Shown piece after piece: positions 43,157-52,117 of a stretch of 64,000 nt of DNA (position 1 is its first letter; every line of letters begins with the position of its first letter). The DNA lies in NCBI RefSeq assembly GCF_000376565.1, contig NZ_BARG01000036.1, positions 1-64,000 of the forward strand, written 5' to 3'. The DNA comes from Streptomyces hokutonensis (GTDB lineage: Bacteria; Actinomycetota; Actinomycetes; Streptomycetales; Streptomycetaceae). The translations under genes were made by a program, and so were the position numbers. The notes under the pieces were generated by a model that was given only the letters and a program-made list of their open reading frames with translations, was not told where the DNA came from and searched no databases.

Positions 43157-43780
43157 TCAGGGCGACCCGGACAGGCCCAATGCGGGCAGCACCGCGGCCT
43201 CCACGAATCTGACGAGGTAGTCGGGGTCGGCGTAGCAGCCCTCCAGGACGGGGCGGGCCCGCAGGACGCCGAAGATCTGGGCGGGGACGTACGGCAGCGC
43301 CGGGTGGTCGGCCGGGATCTCGCCGCGTTCCACACCTCGGCGCAGGATGTCCTCCAGCGCGGTGATCTCGGGGTGGACGAGCGCTTCGCGCAGTGCCTGG
43401 GCGAGTTCGCTGTCCTGGGTGACGGCGTGACCGAGGGCCGCGACGAGTTTGGTGTCCTTCGCCGACCAGGCGCCCGCGGCCCGCGCGGCCTGGCGCAGGT
43501 CCTCCGCGAGGGAGCCGGTGTCGATGCCGGTGAAGTGCGCCCGGCGGTTGGCGCGCAGCGCGGCGGCGACGAACTGGGGCTTGGTCCCCCACTGCCGGTA
43601 CAGCGTGGACTTGCTGCACCGGGTGCTGCTGGCGACGCCCTCCATGCTGACGGAGTCGTAGCCGCATTCTCTTATCTGGTCGAGCACGGCGTCGAAGAAC
43701 TCCCGCTCACGCTCGGGCGTGATCTTGGAGCGGCGCGAGGCGGCGACCGTGTCCGGTGCGTCCTCAGCCTGCGACGTCAT
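43157..43780 (-). CDS. TetR family regulator
   Basis: This 207-residue TetR protein has HTH ITPEREREFFDAVLDQIRECGYDSVSMEGVASSTRCSKSTLYRQWGTKPQFVAAAL (about 20-75) and a helical ligand domain (TetR_C-like). The start is ATG 43780 with GAGGAG upstream. An array of operator-like repeats fills the gap to the divergent PAP2 gene, so it most likely represses that PAP2-EamA unit and itself. The ligand is unknown. The C-terminal helices include an LRARPVLEGCYADPDYLVRF segment common to a large actinobacterial TetR subgroup. Confidence 0.9.
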   Translation of the reverse strand: MTSQAEDAPDTVAASRRSKITPEREREFFDAVLDQIRECGYDSVSMEGVASSTRCSKSTLYRQWGTKPQFVAAALRANRRAHFTGIDTGSLAEDLRQAARAAGAWSAKDTKLVAALGHAVTQDSELAQALREALVHPEITALEDILRRGVERGEIPADHPALPYVPAQIFGVLRARPVLEGCYADPDYLVRFVEAAVLPALGLSGSP

Positions 43781-43844
43781 GGCTCTTCTCCTCACTCGGC
43801 CCGCGGACCCGGGGTCCGCTCTCCAGTGTGTCTCGTTTCGCTAT

Positions 43845-43914
43845 CGATACGCCAGTGTACCGGTACTCCACCGTATCGGTACCATCTCGTATCGGTACAC
43901 TGGCGTATCGGAAC
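43845..43914. promoter_or_regulatory. TetR operator array: 18-bp inverted repeat and three 16-bp-spaced direct repeats
   Basis: CGATACGCCAGTGTACCG (43845-43862) is the exact inverse of 43893-43910. Within and beyond it, CGTATCGGTAC occurs at 43872 and 43888, and CGTATCGGAAC at 43904, with an exact 16-bp period. The array lies 65-135 bp upstream of the tetR start, in the divergent promoter region. Confidence 0.8.
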
Positions 43915-44004
43915 GGACTCGTACCGATGAGTTCGGGCCGCCGGAAGGGTCACAAGCCCTGCCAGCACCACCACACGCACCACCGTCAGCGAAGGGGCCG
44001 GGGG

Positions 44005-44802
44005 ATGAATGCCCGCACCGAGCCTGCAGAGAAGGGGACCAGCGCGATAGCGCGGCCCCCGCTCGTCCGTGAGCTCCTGCTCGTCGCAGGACTCTTCCTC
44101 GTCTACAAGTTCGGCCGCCAGCTGGCGACGGGCCACACCGGTGAGGCCCTGCACAACGCCCACCGCGTCTGGGACCTGGAACGGACCCTGCATCTCCCCG
44201 GCGAGGGCGCCGTGCAGTCGGTGCTGCTGCACAACGACACCCTCGTGCACCTCGCGAACACCTTCTACGCGACCGTCCACTTCCCGGCCACCGTGGCCTT
44301 CCTGGTCTGGCTGTACCTGCGGCGCCCCGCGCACTACGTCTGGGCCCGCCGGGTCCTGGCGACGGTCACCTCGGCCGCCCTGGTCCTGCCCTTCGTGTTC
44401 CCGCTCGCGCCCCCGCGCATGCTGGCCGCGACGGGCCTGGTCGACACCGCGAAGGTCTACGGCCCCTCGGTGTACGGCCCGCCGACCAGCGACCACCTCT
44501 CGAACCAGTTCGCGGCGATGCCCTCGCTGCACTTCGGCTGGGCCCTGATGGTCGCGATCGGCCTGATCGTCGCCACGCGGTCACGCTGGCGCTGGCTGTG
44601 GCTGCTGCACCCGCTGGTCACCCTGGTCGTGATCGTGGGCACGGCGAACCACTACTGGCTCGACGCGATCGTCGCCACCGCGATGCTCGGCATCGCCCTC
44701 GCGCTGATCCACCCGCCGCACCGCACGGCGAGCACGGCGGGCCGCGGTCAGCCGGAGCTCGCCCCGGAGAAGCAGCCGGTTCTCGTCGGAGCGGGCCGAT
44801 GA
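44005..44802 (+). CDS. PAP2 superfamily phosphatase / inositolphosphotransferase-like membrane protein
   Basis: The 265-residue polytopic protein has five to six membrane segments. The PAP2 catalytic motif AMPSLHFGWAL (about 172-182) is followed by the later HYWLDAIVATAMLG (about 220) with the His and Asp pair. This arrangement matches the Aur1/inositolphosphorylceramide synthase-like PAP2 branch, so lipid headgroup transfer or phosphatidate phosphatase activity is likely at the membrane. The start is ATG 44005 behind a GGGG-rich site. The next gene overlaps by 4 nt. The TetR-operator array lies upstream. Confidence 0.87.
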   Translation: MNARTEPAEKGTSAIARPPLVRELLLVAGLFLVYKFGRQLATGHTGEALHNAHRVWDLERTLHLPGEGAVQSVLLHNDTLVHLANTFYATVHFPATVAFLVWLYLRRPAHYVWARRVLATVTSAALVLPFVFPLAPPRMLAATGLVDTAKVYGPSVYGPPTSDHLSNQFAAMPSLHFGWALMVAIGLIVATRSRWRWLWLLHPLVTLVVIVGTANHYWLDAIVATAMLGIALALIHPPHRTASTAGRGQPELAPEKQPVLVGAGR

Positions 44803-45764
44803 ACGCCACCCTGGTCGCCGTCGGCCTCTCCCTCTTCTCGGCCGTCGCCTACGCGGCCGCCGCCGTGGCGCAGGAGCGGCTGGCGTCCCGCAACTCCGAC
44901 GCGGGCATGCTCCGGCTGCTCGCCACCGGCTCCTGGTGGTGGACGGTCGTGCTGAACGCGTCGGCCGCGCTGCTGCACGTCGTGGCCCTGAAGTACGGCC
45001 CGCTGACCGTCGTACAGCCGCTGGGCGCGCTCACCCTGGTCGCCGCCGTGCCGATGGGCGCGCGGGTGGCCGGGCGGCGGGTCAGCGCGAGCGAATGGCG
45101 GGGCACCGCGCTCACCCTGCTCGGCCTGTCGGCCCTGCTGGTCACGGCATCCGGACCGCAGCCGGACCAAGTCCTCACCGTTCCCCAGGCGTTGGCGGTC
45201 GCGGGCGCGACGTCCGCGCTGATCGGCCTGCTGGCCCGGCGCGGTGCGAAGCCCGGTCTACGGCATGCTTCGGCGTCCGGTGTCGCCTCGGGTGTCGCCT
45301 CCGCGCTCACGCAGACCGTGACGGTCGCGGCGACGGACCGCTCGGGCCCGCTGCTGAGCATGCAGGTGGTCGGAGTCGCCCTGCTGGTCGCGGTGTTCGC
45401 GGCGGGCGGGCTGCTGCTGTCGCAGACCGCCTACCGGGGCGGCCTCGGCGCTCCGCTCGCGGTGGTGACCCTGGCGAACCCGCTGGCCGCCGCCGCGATC
45501 GGCCTGGCCCTGCTCGGCGAACGCCTCCAGGGCGGCGCGGCCGGCATCCTCCTCGCGCTGGCGGGGGCCGGACTCGCGTCCTGGGGTGTGGTGCTGCTGA
45601 CCCGGGTCACCCCGGTCGTGCCGCTGCCGAACGAGTACGGCGACCACGATCATCCCGTGGCCGCCGTCCTGGCGCTGGAGCCCGAATCGGCCTCCCTGGA
45701 ACCGGCGTTGATGCCCAGGCAGCCGAACCGACGGTCCGAGCCGGGGCATCTCACCGCGCTGTGA
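44799..45764 (+). CDS. DMT/EamA-like multipass membrane protein
   Basis: The 321-residue protein has about nine to ten hydrophobic segments in a drug/metabolite transporter-like pattern. It starts MNATLVAVGLSLFSAVAYAAAAVAQERLA and includes KYGPLTVVQPLGALTLVAAV, and GLGAPLAVVTLANPLAAAAIGLALLGERL in the second half, the typical EamA duplication. A hydrophilic tail of about 50 residues follows. The ATG overlaps the PAP2 stop (ATGA), so the two are co-translated. It could flip or export a lipid-linked product of the PAP2 enzyme; that is inference from coupling only. Confidence 0.85.
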   Translation: MNATLVAVGLSLFSAVAYAAAAVAQERLASRNSDAGMLRLLATGSWWWTVVLNASAALLHVVALKYGPLTVVQPLGALTLVAAVPMGARVAGRRVSASEWRGTALTLLGLSALLVTASGPQPDQVLTVPQALAVAGATSALIGLLARRGAKPGLRHASASGVASGVASALTQTVTVAATDRSGPLLSMQVVGVALLVAVFAAGGLLLSQTAYRGGLGAPLAVVTLANPLAAAAIGLALLGERLQGGAAGILLALAGAGLASWGVVLLTRVTPVVPLPNEYGDHDHPVAAVLALEPESASLEPALMPRQPNRRSEPGHLTAL

Positions 45765-45770
45765 CCGGGG

Positions 45771-46604
45771 TCAGCCCAGGCCCCGCGAGTCCTGCTTGAG
45801 GGCGGTGTCGACGGTCAGCGCCGTCGCCACCACCAGGCTCAGCAGCGGCTCGGGCAGCTGGTAGTGGATCTGCAGGACGTAGTTGTCCGCGGTGGTGAAC
45901 ATCGTCTTGGCGAGGCCTTCCCAGGTCTTGGTGATCCGGGCGACCTCGTTGTCCGCGTGGTCGACGATGGCGAAGTTCCAGGCCCGCCAGTTCTCGGCCT
46001 TGATCGCGCCGATCTGCTGGCCGTTCACCATCAGCCCGAAGTTGATCTTCCCGATCATGTTCTGCTGGACGATCTCGCCCACCGGCGAGCCGTCCGGACG
46101 GGACACGATCACCCGGGACTTCATGAGCTTCGCGGGCCGGGTCAGCACCAACTGCGGCTGTCCGTGGGCGTCCCGGATCTCCAGCCGGTGCGTCATGAAC
46201 TGGTCGAGGCTGGAGACGAAGCGCAGCGCCTTCTTCAGCGCGCTCTGGCCTATCTCGGTCACGGTGCCTATCAGATTGCCGTTCTGATCCATGACCTTGT
46301 ACTCGTTGGTCAGCTCGATCAGCTTGGCCTTCTGGTTCACCACGAGCACCGGCTCGCTGAACAGGCTGCCGCCGCCGGGGCCGCCACCGGCGACCCCGGC
46401 CTGCTGCTGCACCTGGCGCTGCACCCGCGGGTCCGGCCCCGCCTGCTGCTGGGGCACGGACTGCGGCTGCGGCTTGGCGCCCTGCGCCTGCTGGTCCGCG
46501 TTGGTGTGCTCGGTCCACTTCGCGCCGTCCCAGTAGCGGAGGGTCTGGGGCGCTCCGTGCGGATCCGGGTACCAGCCTGCAGGTGTGTTCGAATGCGTGG
46601 TCAC
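45771..46604 (-). CDS. DUF2510 plus scramblase/LURP-one-like domain protein
   Basis: This 277-residue protein has an N-terminal DUF2510 module (PAGWYPDPHGAPQTLRYWDGAKWTEH), a Gln/Pro-rich linker and a C-terminal beta-barrel domain of the phospholipid scramblase/LURP-one-related type. That domain runs from about 85 to 275 and includes LIELTNEYKVMDQNGNLIGTVTEI and IRDAHGQPQLVLTRPAKLMKSRVIV. A terminal hydrophobic helix is present (LLSLVVATALTVDTAL). The GTG start at 46604 lacks a strong ribosome site. Bacterial members have no proven scrambling activity. It converges on the EamA gene with 6 bp between. Confidence 0.85.
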   Translation of the reverse strand: MTTHSNTPAGWYPDPHGAPQTLRYWDGAKWTEHTNADQQAQGAKPQPQSVPQQQAGPDPRVQRQVQQQAGVAGGGPGGGSLFSEPVLVVNQKAKLIELTNEYKVMDQNGNLIGTVTEIGQSALKKALRFVSSLDQFMTHRLEIRDAHGQPQLVLTRPAKLMKSRVIVSRPDGSPVGEIVQQNMIGKINFGLMVNGQQIGAIKAENWRAWNFAIVDHADNEVARITKTWEGLAKTMFTTADNYVLQIHYQLPEPLLSLVVATALTVDTALKQDSRGLG

Positions 46605-46656
46605 CGGGGCACACTACCGCGAGTGCCCCGGAATTCAACCGGCTCTACGACAGCGG

Positions 46657-48711
46657 TCATGCCCGTCCGATCGCCGGGTCGCTGACCCCCGGGCGGCCGT
46701 TCTCGACATGTCCGGCGAATCGCCGCAGGAAGCCCGCGTCGCCGTCGGAGGTGACCGTCAGGTCGTACCACCGCTTGCTCGCGCCCAGGTCGAAGGTGTG
46801 CCGGACGGTGGCGCCCGCCCGCACCCTCACGGTCTGCGTCTTGCCGCCGTAGCCGTTGACGACCCTCAACTGCACCGTGCCGGAGCCCTTGTTGGTGAAG
46901 GTCAGCTCGACGTCGTCGCCGCAGTCGCGGGCGGTGACCTCGGGTCCGGCGGTCCTGCCCGGGCCCTTGAAGACGCGCAGGAAGCCGTTCGGGCCGTGCA
47001 CGGTGAGGTCGTACGAGCCGTTCGAGTACGCCGAGTTCCAGGTGTCCGAGACGGTCTTGCCGGCCTCGGTGGTGTAACTCCAGGGCCCGTCCGTGCGGTT
47101 GCCGGAGGTGACCAGGAAGTTGGCGCCGGCCTTCGCACCGGAGGCGAAGGCGAGCGTGAACTTGCCGGCCGCCGTGTCCGCCGAACCGTCCACCGCAGAC
47201 GCGTACTTGAGCGGGCGGGCCGGGCGCAGTCCGCGCTCCTGCTTCGGCAGCACGGGGTTGGCGGGCGGGGTCGGCACGTAGTCGGGGTGGCGGTTCTTGT
47301 CCGGCGGCTGGTAGCCGTCGGTGTCCGGCAGCGGGACCTTCTTGACGTCCTTGTGGGAGAAGTCGAAGGCGGTGGTCAGGTCGCCGCAGATCGCGCGCCG
47401 CCACGGCGAGATGTTGGGCTCGTGGACGCCGAAGCGGCGCTCCATGAAGCGGATCACCGAGGTGTGGTCGAAGGTCTCCGAGCAGACGTAACCGCCCTTG
47501 CTCCAGGGCGAGACGACGATCATCGGGACGCGCTGGCCGAGGCCGTAGGGACCGGCGGGGTGGCCGGCGTTGCCCGCGAAGAGGTCGGGGCCGACGTCGA
47601 CGGTCGACTTGCCCTGCGCGGCCGAACCCGGCGCGAACGGCGGCACGAGGTGGTCGAAGAAGCCGTCGTTCTCGTCGTAGGTGATGAACAGGGCCGTCTT
47701 CGCCCACACCTTGGGGTCGGAGGTCAGCGCGTCCAGGACCTGGGAGACGTACCAGGCGCCGTAGTTGGCGGGCCAGTTGGGGTGCTCGGTGAAGGCCTCG
47801 GGCGCGACGATCCAGGAGATCTTCGGCAGCTTGCCGCCCTTGACGTCGGCCTTCAGCTGGTCGAAGAAGCCCTCGCCCTTGGTGGCGTCGGTGCCGGTGC
47901 GGGCCTTGTCGTAGAGCGGGTCGCCGGGCTGGGCGTTCTGGAACTGCTTGAAGTAGAGCAGCGAGTTGTCGCCGTAGTTGCCGCGGTAGGCGTCCTGGAT
48001 CCAGCCCCAGCCGCCGGCCGCGTCGAGGCCGTCGCCGACGTCCTGGTAGATCTTCCAGGAGACGCCCGCCTTTTCGAGGCGTTCGGGGTAGGTCGTCCAG
48101 CTGTAGCCGGCCTCGTCGTTGCCGAGGACGGGGCCGCCGCCCTGGCCGTCGTTTCCGGTGTAACCCGTCCACAGGTAGTACCGGTTGGGGTCCGTGGAGC
48201 CGATGAACGAGCAGTGGTAGGCGTCGCAGATGGTGAAGGAGTCGGCGAGCGCGTAGTGGAACGGGATGTCCTCACGGGTCAGGTACGCCATCGTCGTGGA
48301 GCCCTTGGATGGCACCCACTTGTCGTACTTGCCGCCGTCGAACGCGGCGTGCCCGTCGTTCCAGCCGTGCGGGAGGTCCTGGATGAACTGCAGGCCCAGG
48401 TCGTCCGCCTCGGGGCGGAACGGGAGGATGTCCTTCGTGCCGTCCGACTGGTACCAGACCGGTTTGCCGTCCTGCCGGGTCACGACCGGACGCGGGTCGC
48501 CGAAGCCCCGGACACCTCTGAGCGAACCGAAGTAGTGGTCGAAGGACCGGTTCTCCTGCATCAGGACGACGATGTGCTCGACGTCCTCGATGCTTCCGGA
48601 ACGGTGGTTCGCCGGGAGTGCGGCGGCCCGCTCGATGCTGTTCGACAGCGCGGTGAACGCCGTTGTGGCGCCCGCGAGTTGCAGAAAGCGACGCCGGTTG
48701 ACTTCGGACAT
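46657..48711 (-). CDS. Phosphocholine-specific phospholipase C, Tat-exported
   Basis: The 684-residue enzyme of the acid-phosphatase-like phosphoesterase family hydrolyses phosphatidylcholine or sphingomyelin outside the cell. The Tat signal is SEVNRRRFLQLAGATTAF (twin Arg near residues 5-7). The catalytic domain opens with IEDVEHIVVLMQENRSFDHYFGSLRGVRGF (metal-binding Glu, Asn, Asp, His) and includes FITYDENDGFFDH. Two C-terminal DUF756 beta domains follow (about 500-680). ATG 48711 is the start that preserves the signal. It stands alone and divergent from nothing nearby, and may be phosphate-regulated as in other Streptomyces, though no PHO box was identified. Confidence 0.93.
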   Translation of the reverse strand: MSEVNRRRFLQLAGATTAFTALSNSIERAAALPANHRSGSIEDVEHIVVLMQENRSFDHYFGSLRGVRGFGDPRPVVTRQDGKPVWYQSDGTKDILPFRPEADDLGLQFIQDLPHGWNDGHAAFDGGKYDKWVPSKGSTTMAYLTREDIPFHYALADSFTICDAYHCSFIGSTDPNRYYLWTGYTGNDGQGGGPVLGNDEAGYSWTTYPERLEKAGVSWKIYQDVGDGLDAAGGWGWIQDAYRGNYGDNSLLYFKQFQNAQPGDPLYDKARTGTDATKGEGFFDQLKADVKGGKLPKISWIVAPEAFTEHPNWPANYGAWYVSQVLDALTSDPKVWAKTALFITYDENDGFFDHLVPPFAPGSAAQGKSTVDVGPDLFAGNAGHPAGPYGLGQRVPMIVVSPWSKGGYVCSETFDHTSVIRFMERRFGVHEPNISPWRRAICGDLTTAFDFSHKDVKKVPLPDTDGYQPPDKNRHPDYVPTPPANPVLPKQERGLRPARPLKYASAVDGSADTAAGKFTLAFASGAKAGANFLVTSGNRTDGPWSYTTEAGKTVSDTWNSAYSNGSYDLTVHGPNGFLRVFKGPGRTAGPEVTARDCGDDVELTFTNKGSGTVQLRVVNGYGGKTQTVRVRAGATVRHTFDLGASKRWYDLTVTSDGDAGFLRRFAGHVENGRPGVSDPAIGRA

Positions 48712-48855
48712 GGGTGAGGCACCTCTCATCCTGACGCGCGGCCGGCCGGAACATGGCGAAATGCGCGCGGTGCGAGTGTTCCAAGAGCAACAAACGTCAG
48801 GGAAGGGTCTGGTGGCGCCCATGTGAAACTCGCCCGTACGTGCGGGGGCGGAGCG

Positions 48856-50097
48856 TCACGTGGTGGCGAGGGCCTCCGTCGGGGTCAGGCGGGATGCCCT
48901 GATCGAGGGGTAGACGCCGGCGGCCATGCCGATCAGGACGGCGCCGCCGAATCCGCCCGCCACCGCCGGCAGCGGGATCACCGGCGGCCAGCCCTGACAG
49001 GCGGCGTAACCGACGGTCGCCAGGACGCCGAGGACGGTTCCGGCCAGCCCGCCGAGGCAGGACAGCGCCACCGACTCGGTGAGGAACTGCCCGCGGATCT
49101 GGCCCTTGTTGGCACCCAGCGCCCGCCGCAGTCCGATCTCCTTTCGGCGTTCGAGAACCGAGATGACCATGGTGTTGGCCACCCCGATCCCGCCCACCAG
49201 CAGGGCCACTCCGGCGAGGCCGAGGAAGAGCGCGGAGAACGTCGTCTGCGTGGCGCGCTTCGCGGCGAGGGCGTCGGAGGGACGGCTGACCTGCACCATG
49301 CCGGGGAGCTCGGGGTAGATGGTCGGGGCGAGCACATTGCGGACGGCGTCGATGCCGTCCTCCCTGGCCTTGACGTAGATGACGGTGGGGTGGCCGGTGA
49401 AGCCCAGTTGGGTGCGCGCGGCGTCCCAGCCGACCAGGACCGCGCGGTCGATGTCGGGCGAGAGCGGGGTCTGCGCGAGGACGCCGATGACCGTGAACCA
49501 GCGGTGGTTGATGTAGATCTGCGGAGCGGGCCGCCCCGGCACCACCTTCGCGATGCCCATCCGGGTGGCGGCCACCGAGCCGAGCACGGCCGTGGGGAAC
49601 CGGTCGGTGGACGCGCTCAGGAAACGCCCGGACCGGACCTCGGCGTTGATCGCCCGCAGCAGGTTCGTCCTGCTGGCCAGCACGGCAAGACCCGCGTAGT
49701 CGTCGGCGTCGACGCGGTCGTTGCGGAACACCTCGGCGTGGGTGTTGGCCACCGCGCTGGCGACGGTGACGGGGCCGATGCGGCGGACCATGTCCACGGA
49801 CTGGGGCGGGAGTTGGACCGGTGGTGTCTGGTTGGGCACGGGGACGGCCTGGAGCATGTTGGTGCCCAGCGCGGAGAGCTGGTTCATCAGCGCCTTCTGG
49901 CTGGACGCCGGGATCCCGGTCACCACGATCATCGTGGCGATGCCGATCGAGATGCCCAGCGCGGACAGCGCCGCCCGCATCCGGCGGGTGTGGATGCCGA
50001 GCAGTCCCAGGCGCAGGATGTCCAGCGGGGCCAGCCGTACCGGCCTGGTGTCGGCGACGGCCAGGGCGGCGGTCGGCCTCGGTGCGGTGGTGGTCAT
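48856..50097 (-). CDS. ABC transporter permease, MacB/FtsX type
   Basis: This 413-residue permease has an N-terminal transmembrane helix (MRAALSALGISIGIATMIVVTGI, about 42-65) and a large external MacB-type core domain. Three C-terminal helices follow (from VALLVGGIGVANTMVISVLERRKEIGLRRALGANKGQI onward). This is the mechanotransmission exporter topology, used for lipoprotein or peptide/antibiotic export. The ATG overlaps the ATPase stop by 4 nt. It is the fourth and last gene of the lipoprotein-adaptor-ATPase-permease operon. Confidence 0.92.
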   Translation of the reverse strand: MTTTAPRPTAALAVADTRPVRLAPLDILRLGLLGIHTRRMRAALSALGISIGIATMIVVTGIPASSQKALMNQLSALGTNMLQAVPVPNQTPPVQLPPQSVDMVRRIGPVTVASAVANTHAEVFRNDRVDADDYAGLAVLASRTNLLRAINAEVRSGRFLSASTDRFPTAVLGSVAATRMGIAKVVPGRPAPQIYINHRWFTVIGVLAQTPLSPDIDRAVLVGWDAARTQLGFTGHPTVIYVKAREDGIDAVRNVLAPTIYPELPGMVQVSRPSDALAAKRATQTTFSALFLGLAGVALLVGGIGVANTMVISVLERRKEIGLRRALGANKGQIRGQFLTESVALSCLGGLAGTVLGVLATVGYAACQGWPPVIPLPAVAGGFGGAVLIGMAAGVYPSIRASRLTPTEALATT

Positions 50098-50882
50098 GAC
50101 CGGCGTTCCCCATGGAGGTCGGTGAAGGTGTCCCTGCGGATGGCGAGGGTGTCGTCGGTGAGGTCGGCCATGTCGATGGCCTGGGTGTCTTCTCCGACGT
50201 CGTCGCTACGGACGTCGGCGACCAGCCGCCCGTCGAGGATCTCCACCCTGCGGGGCAGCCGTGCGGCGATGTCCCGGTCATGGGTGATGATCGCGATGGT
50301 GGTGCCCTCGTCGTTCAGGGTGGTCAACACCTCAAGTACGGCACGGCCGTTGGCGGTGTCGAGGGCGCCGGTGGGCTCGTCCGCGAGGACCAGTGCCGGG
50401 CGGTTGACCAACGCGCGGGCGATGGCGACCCGTTGGCGTTCGCCGCCGGAGAGCTGGTTCGGCAGATGCCCGGCGCGGCGCGCGAGGCCCACCCGGGCCA
50501 GTGCCTCCCGGGCGAGCGGAGCGCGCTGCCGGCGCGGAACTCCCGCGTAGAGCAGGCCTGTTGCGACGTTCTCGGCGGCGGTCAGTCCGTCGGTGAGGTG
50601 GAACTGCTGGAACACGAAGCCGAGTTGGCGTCCGCGCAGCGCGGAGAGCCTGCGGTCGGAGAGGGTCGCGACGTCGTGGCCGCCGATCTCGACGGTGCCG
50701 CTGGTGGGCCGGTCCAGGGTGCCCATGATGTTCAGCAGGGTCGACTTGCCGGACCCGGACGGGCCGACGATGGCGAGGAGTTCGCCCTCCTCGACGGTGA
50801 GCGAGACACCGTCCAGGGCCTTCACCCCGCCGGGATACTCCATGCCCGCGTCGATCACGGCCAGTACCGGTCGGCTCTTCAC
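50094..50882 (-). CDS. ABC transporter ATP-binding protein, MacB/LolD type
   Basis: The 262-residue ATPase has Walker A GPSGSGKST (about 41-49), Q-loop FVFQQFHL, signature LSGGERQRVAIARAL, Walker B LVLADEPTGALD and the switch His in ITHDRDIA. The phrase LNIMGTLDRPTSG is typical of MacB/LolD partners. A C-terminal extension of about 35 residues (DVRSDDVGEDTQAIDMADL...) is acidic and unusual. The GTG start overlaps the adaptor stop, and its stop overlaps the permease start, so all four genes are coupled. Confidence 0.93.
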   Translation of the reverse strand: MKSRPVLAVIDAGMEYPGGVKALDGVSLTVEEGELLAIVGPSGSGKSTLLNIMGTLDRPTSGTVEIGGHDVATLSDRRLSALRGRQLGFVFQQFHLTDGLTAAENVATGLLYAGVPRRQRAPLAREALARVGLARRAGHLPNQLSGGERQRVAIARALVNRPALVLADEPTGALDTANGRAVLEVLTTLNDEGTTIAIITHDRDIAARLPRRVEILDGRLVADVRSDDVGEDTQAIDMADLTDDTLAIRRDTFTDLHGERRS

Positions 50883-52117
50883 GAGGTGGTCTCCACCTTC
50901 AGCCCGGCCGTGACACCGGCGCCGCTGATCTCGACCAGACCCTTGGCGAACATCCCCGTGTTCACCGCGATCAGCCTGCCGCCGGGCAGCTGGACGGCGT
51001 AGCCGCCCTCGCTCAGCGCCAGCAGCGCGCCGACCGGCACGGCGAGCACACCCTTGCGGCTCTCCGAGGTGAACGCCACCTGCACCGGGGCCGAGGTCAG
51101 CCTCCGGACCGCCCCGGTGTCGGGCACCGAGACGGTGACCGTGAGCTGCGCGGGGGCCGAACCGCCGGTGTCCCCCTGGGAGTTGTCGGCGGCGGCGGTG
51201 GAACCGACCACGTCGACGGTCCCCTTGACGGTGGAGTTGTCCGGCAGGGTCACCGTGACACGGTCGCCCCGGGACACCGTGCCGACCTGGGTCGCGTCGA
51301 CCGGCACGGACACCTTCTTGACGGTGGAACTGACCGTCATCAGGGCCCCGGTGGCGTCGTCGCCGCTCTGCGCCTGCACCGCGCCGACCCGCACCTCGCC
51401 GGACTGCACCGTCACGTCCCCGATGCCGAGCACTCCGGTGGCGGGCATCCCGATGTGGGCCTGCCAGCGCCGGATCGCGGCGATCAGGTCGGCGGTGAGC
51501 ACGCCGTCGCCCTCCTTCACCTCGACGGAGGTCGCTGTGGGGGTGGGAGTAGGGCTCACGGAGGGCGTGGCCGTAGCTCCCGCCTTGTCGGCGCCCTCGG
51601 AGGAACTGTCGTCAGCCGTGGCCGGGTGCTGAGTGACCCACGTCCCCGCCCCCGGCTGGACCCCGATGTCGTAGCCGAGCTTCTTGAGGTTGTCGGCGAT
51701 CACCCGGACGTCGGGCCCGGTGGTGCCCCGCGCGTTCAGCGTGCGGTACAGAGGCGTGCCGCCGTAGAACACCGGCACGGGGACGTTGTCCACCTTGTAC
51801 AGGGCGCGGCCCCGGGAGACCGTGGCCCCGGGGGCGGGCAGCCAGGTGACCAGTCCGGACTTGGCGCCCTTGACCGGGGCGGCCTTGCTGTAGCCGAGGG
51901 TGCCGCTGAGGGTCTGGGCGTTGGACAGGTCGGTCCTCGTCACCGTGGCGGTGCCGACCCGGGCCGAGTCGGCGGCCGTCGTGCTCGGTTTCGCGTTCCC
52001 GTCCTGCCATACGGTGACGCCGAGCGCGGTCGCCGTGACGCCGGCCAGGGCCACGGCCCCGATCTTCAGGCGGCGCCTGCCGCGGCGGGGGCGGGTGTCG
52101 TCGTCGGTCGTCGTCAC
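50879..52117 (-). CDS. Efflux adaptor with peptidoglycan-binding-like domain
   Basis: The 412-residue membrane-anchored protein has one N-terminal helix (RRLKIGAVALAGVTATALGVTVW). The outer part has a lipoyl/HlyD-like hairpin pair and beta-barrel (GLVTWLPAPGATVSRGRALYKVDNVPVPVF, later VSVPVDATQVGTVSRGDRVTVTLPD). An inserted peptidoglycan-binding-type segment is also present (GPDVRVIADNLKKLGYDIG...LIAAIRRWQAHIGMPATGVL). This matches actinobacterial MacA-like adaptors that span the wall. The GTG start at 52117 overlaps the lipoprotein stop. The Ser/Thr/Pro-rich insert near residue 180 is low complexity. Confidence 0.87.
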   Translation of the reverse strand: MTTTDDDTRPRRGRRRLKIGAVALAGVTATALGVTVWQDGNAKPSTTAADSARVGTATVTRTDLSNAQTLSGTLGYSKAAPVKGAKSGLVTWLPAPGATVSRGRALYKVDNVPVPVFYGGTPLYRTLNARGTTGPDVRVIADNLKKLGYDIGVQPGAGTWVTQHPATADDSSSEGADKAGATATPSVSPTPTPTATSVEVKEGDGVLTADLIAAIRRWQAHIGMPATGVLGIGDVTVQSGEVRVGAVQAQSGDDATGALMTVSSTVKKVSVPVDATQVGTVSRGDRVTVTLPDNSTVKGTVDVVGSTAAADNSQGDTGGSAPAQLTVTVSVPDTGAVRRLTSAPVQVAFTSESRKGVLAVPVGALLALSEGGYAVQLPGGRLIAVNTGMFAKGLVEISGAGVTAGLKVETTS

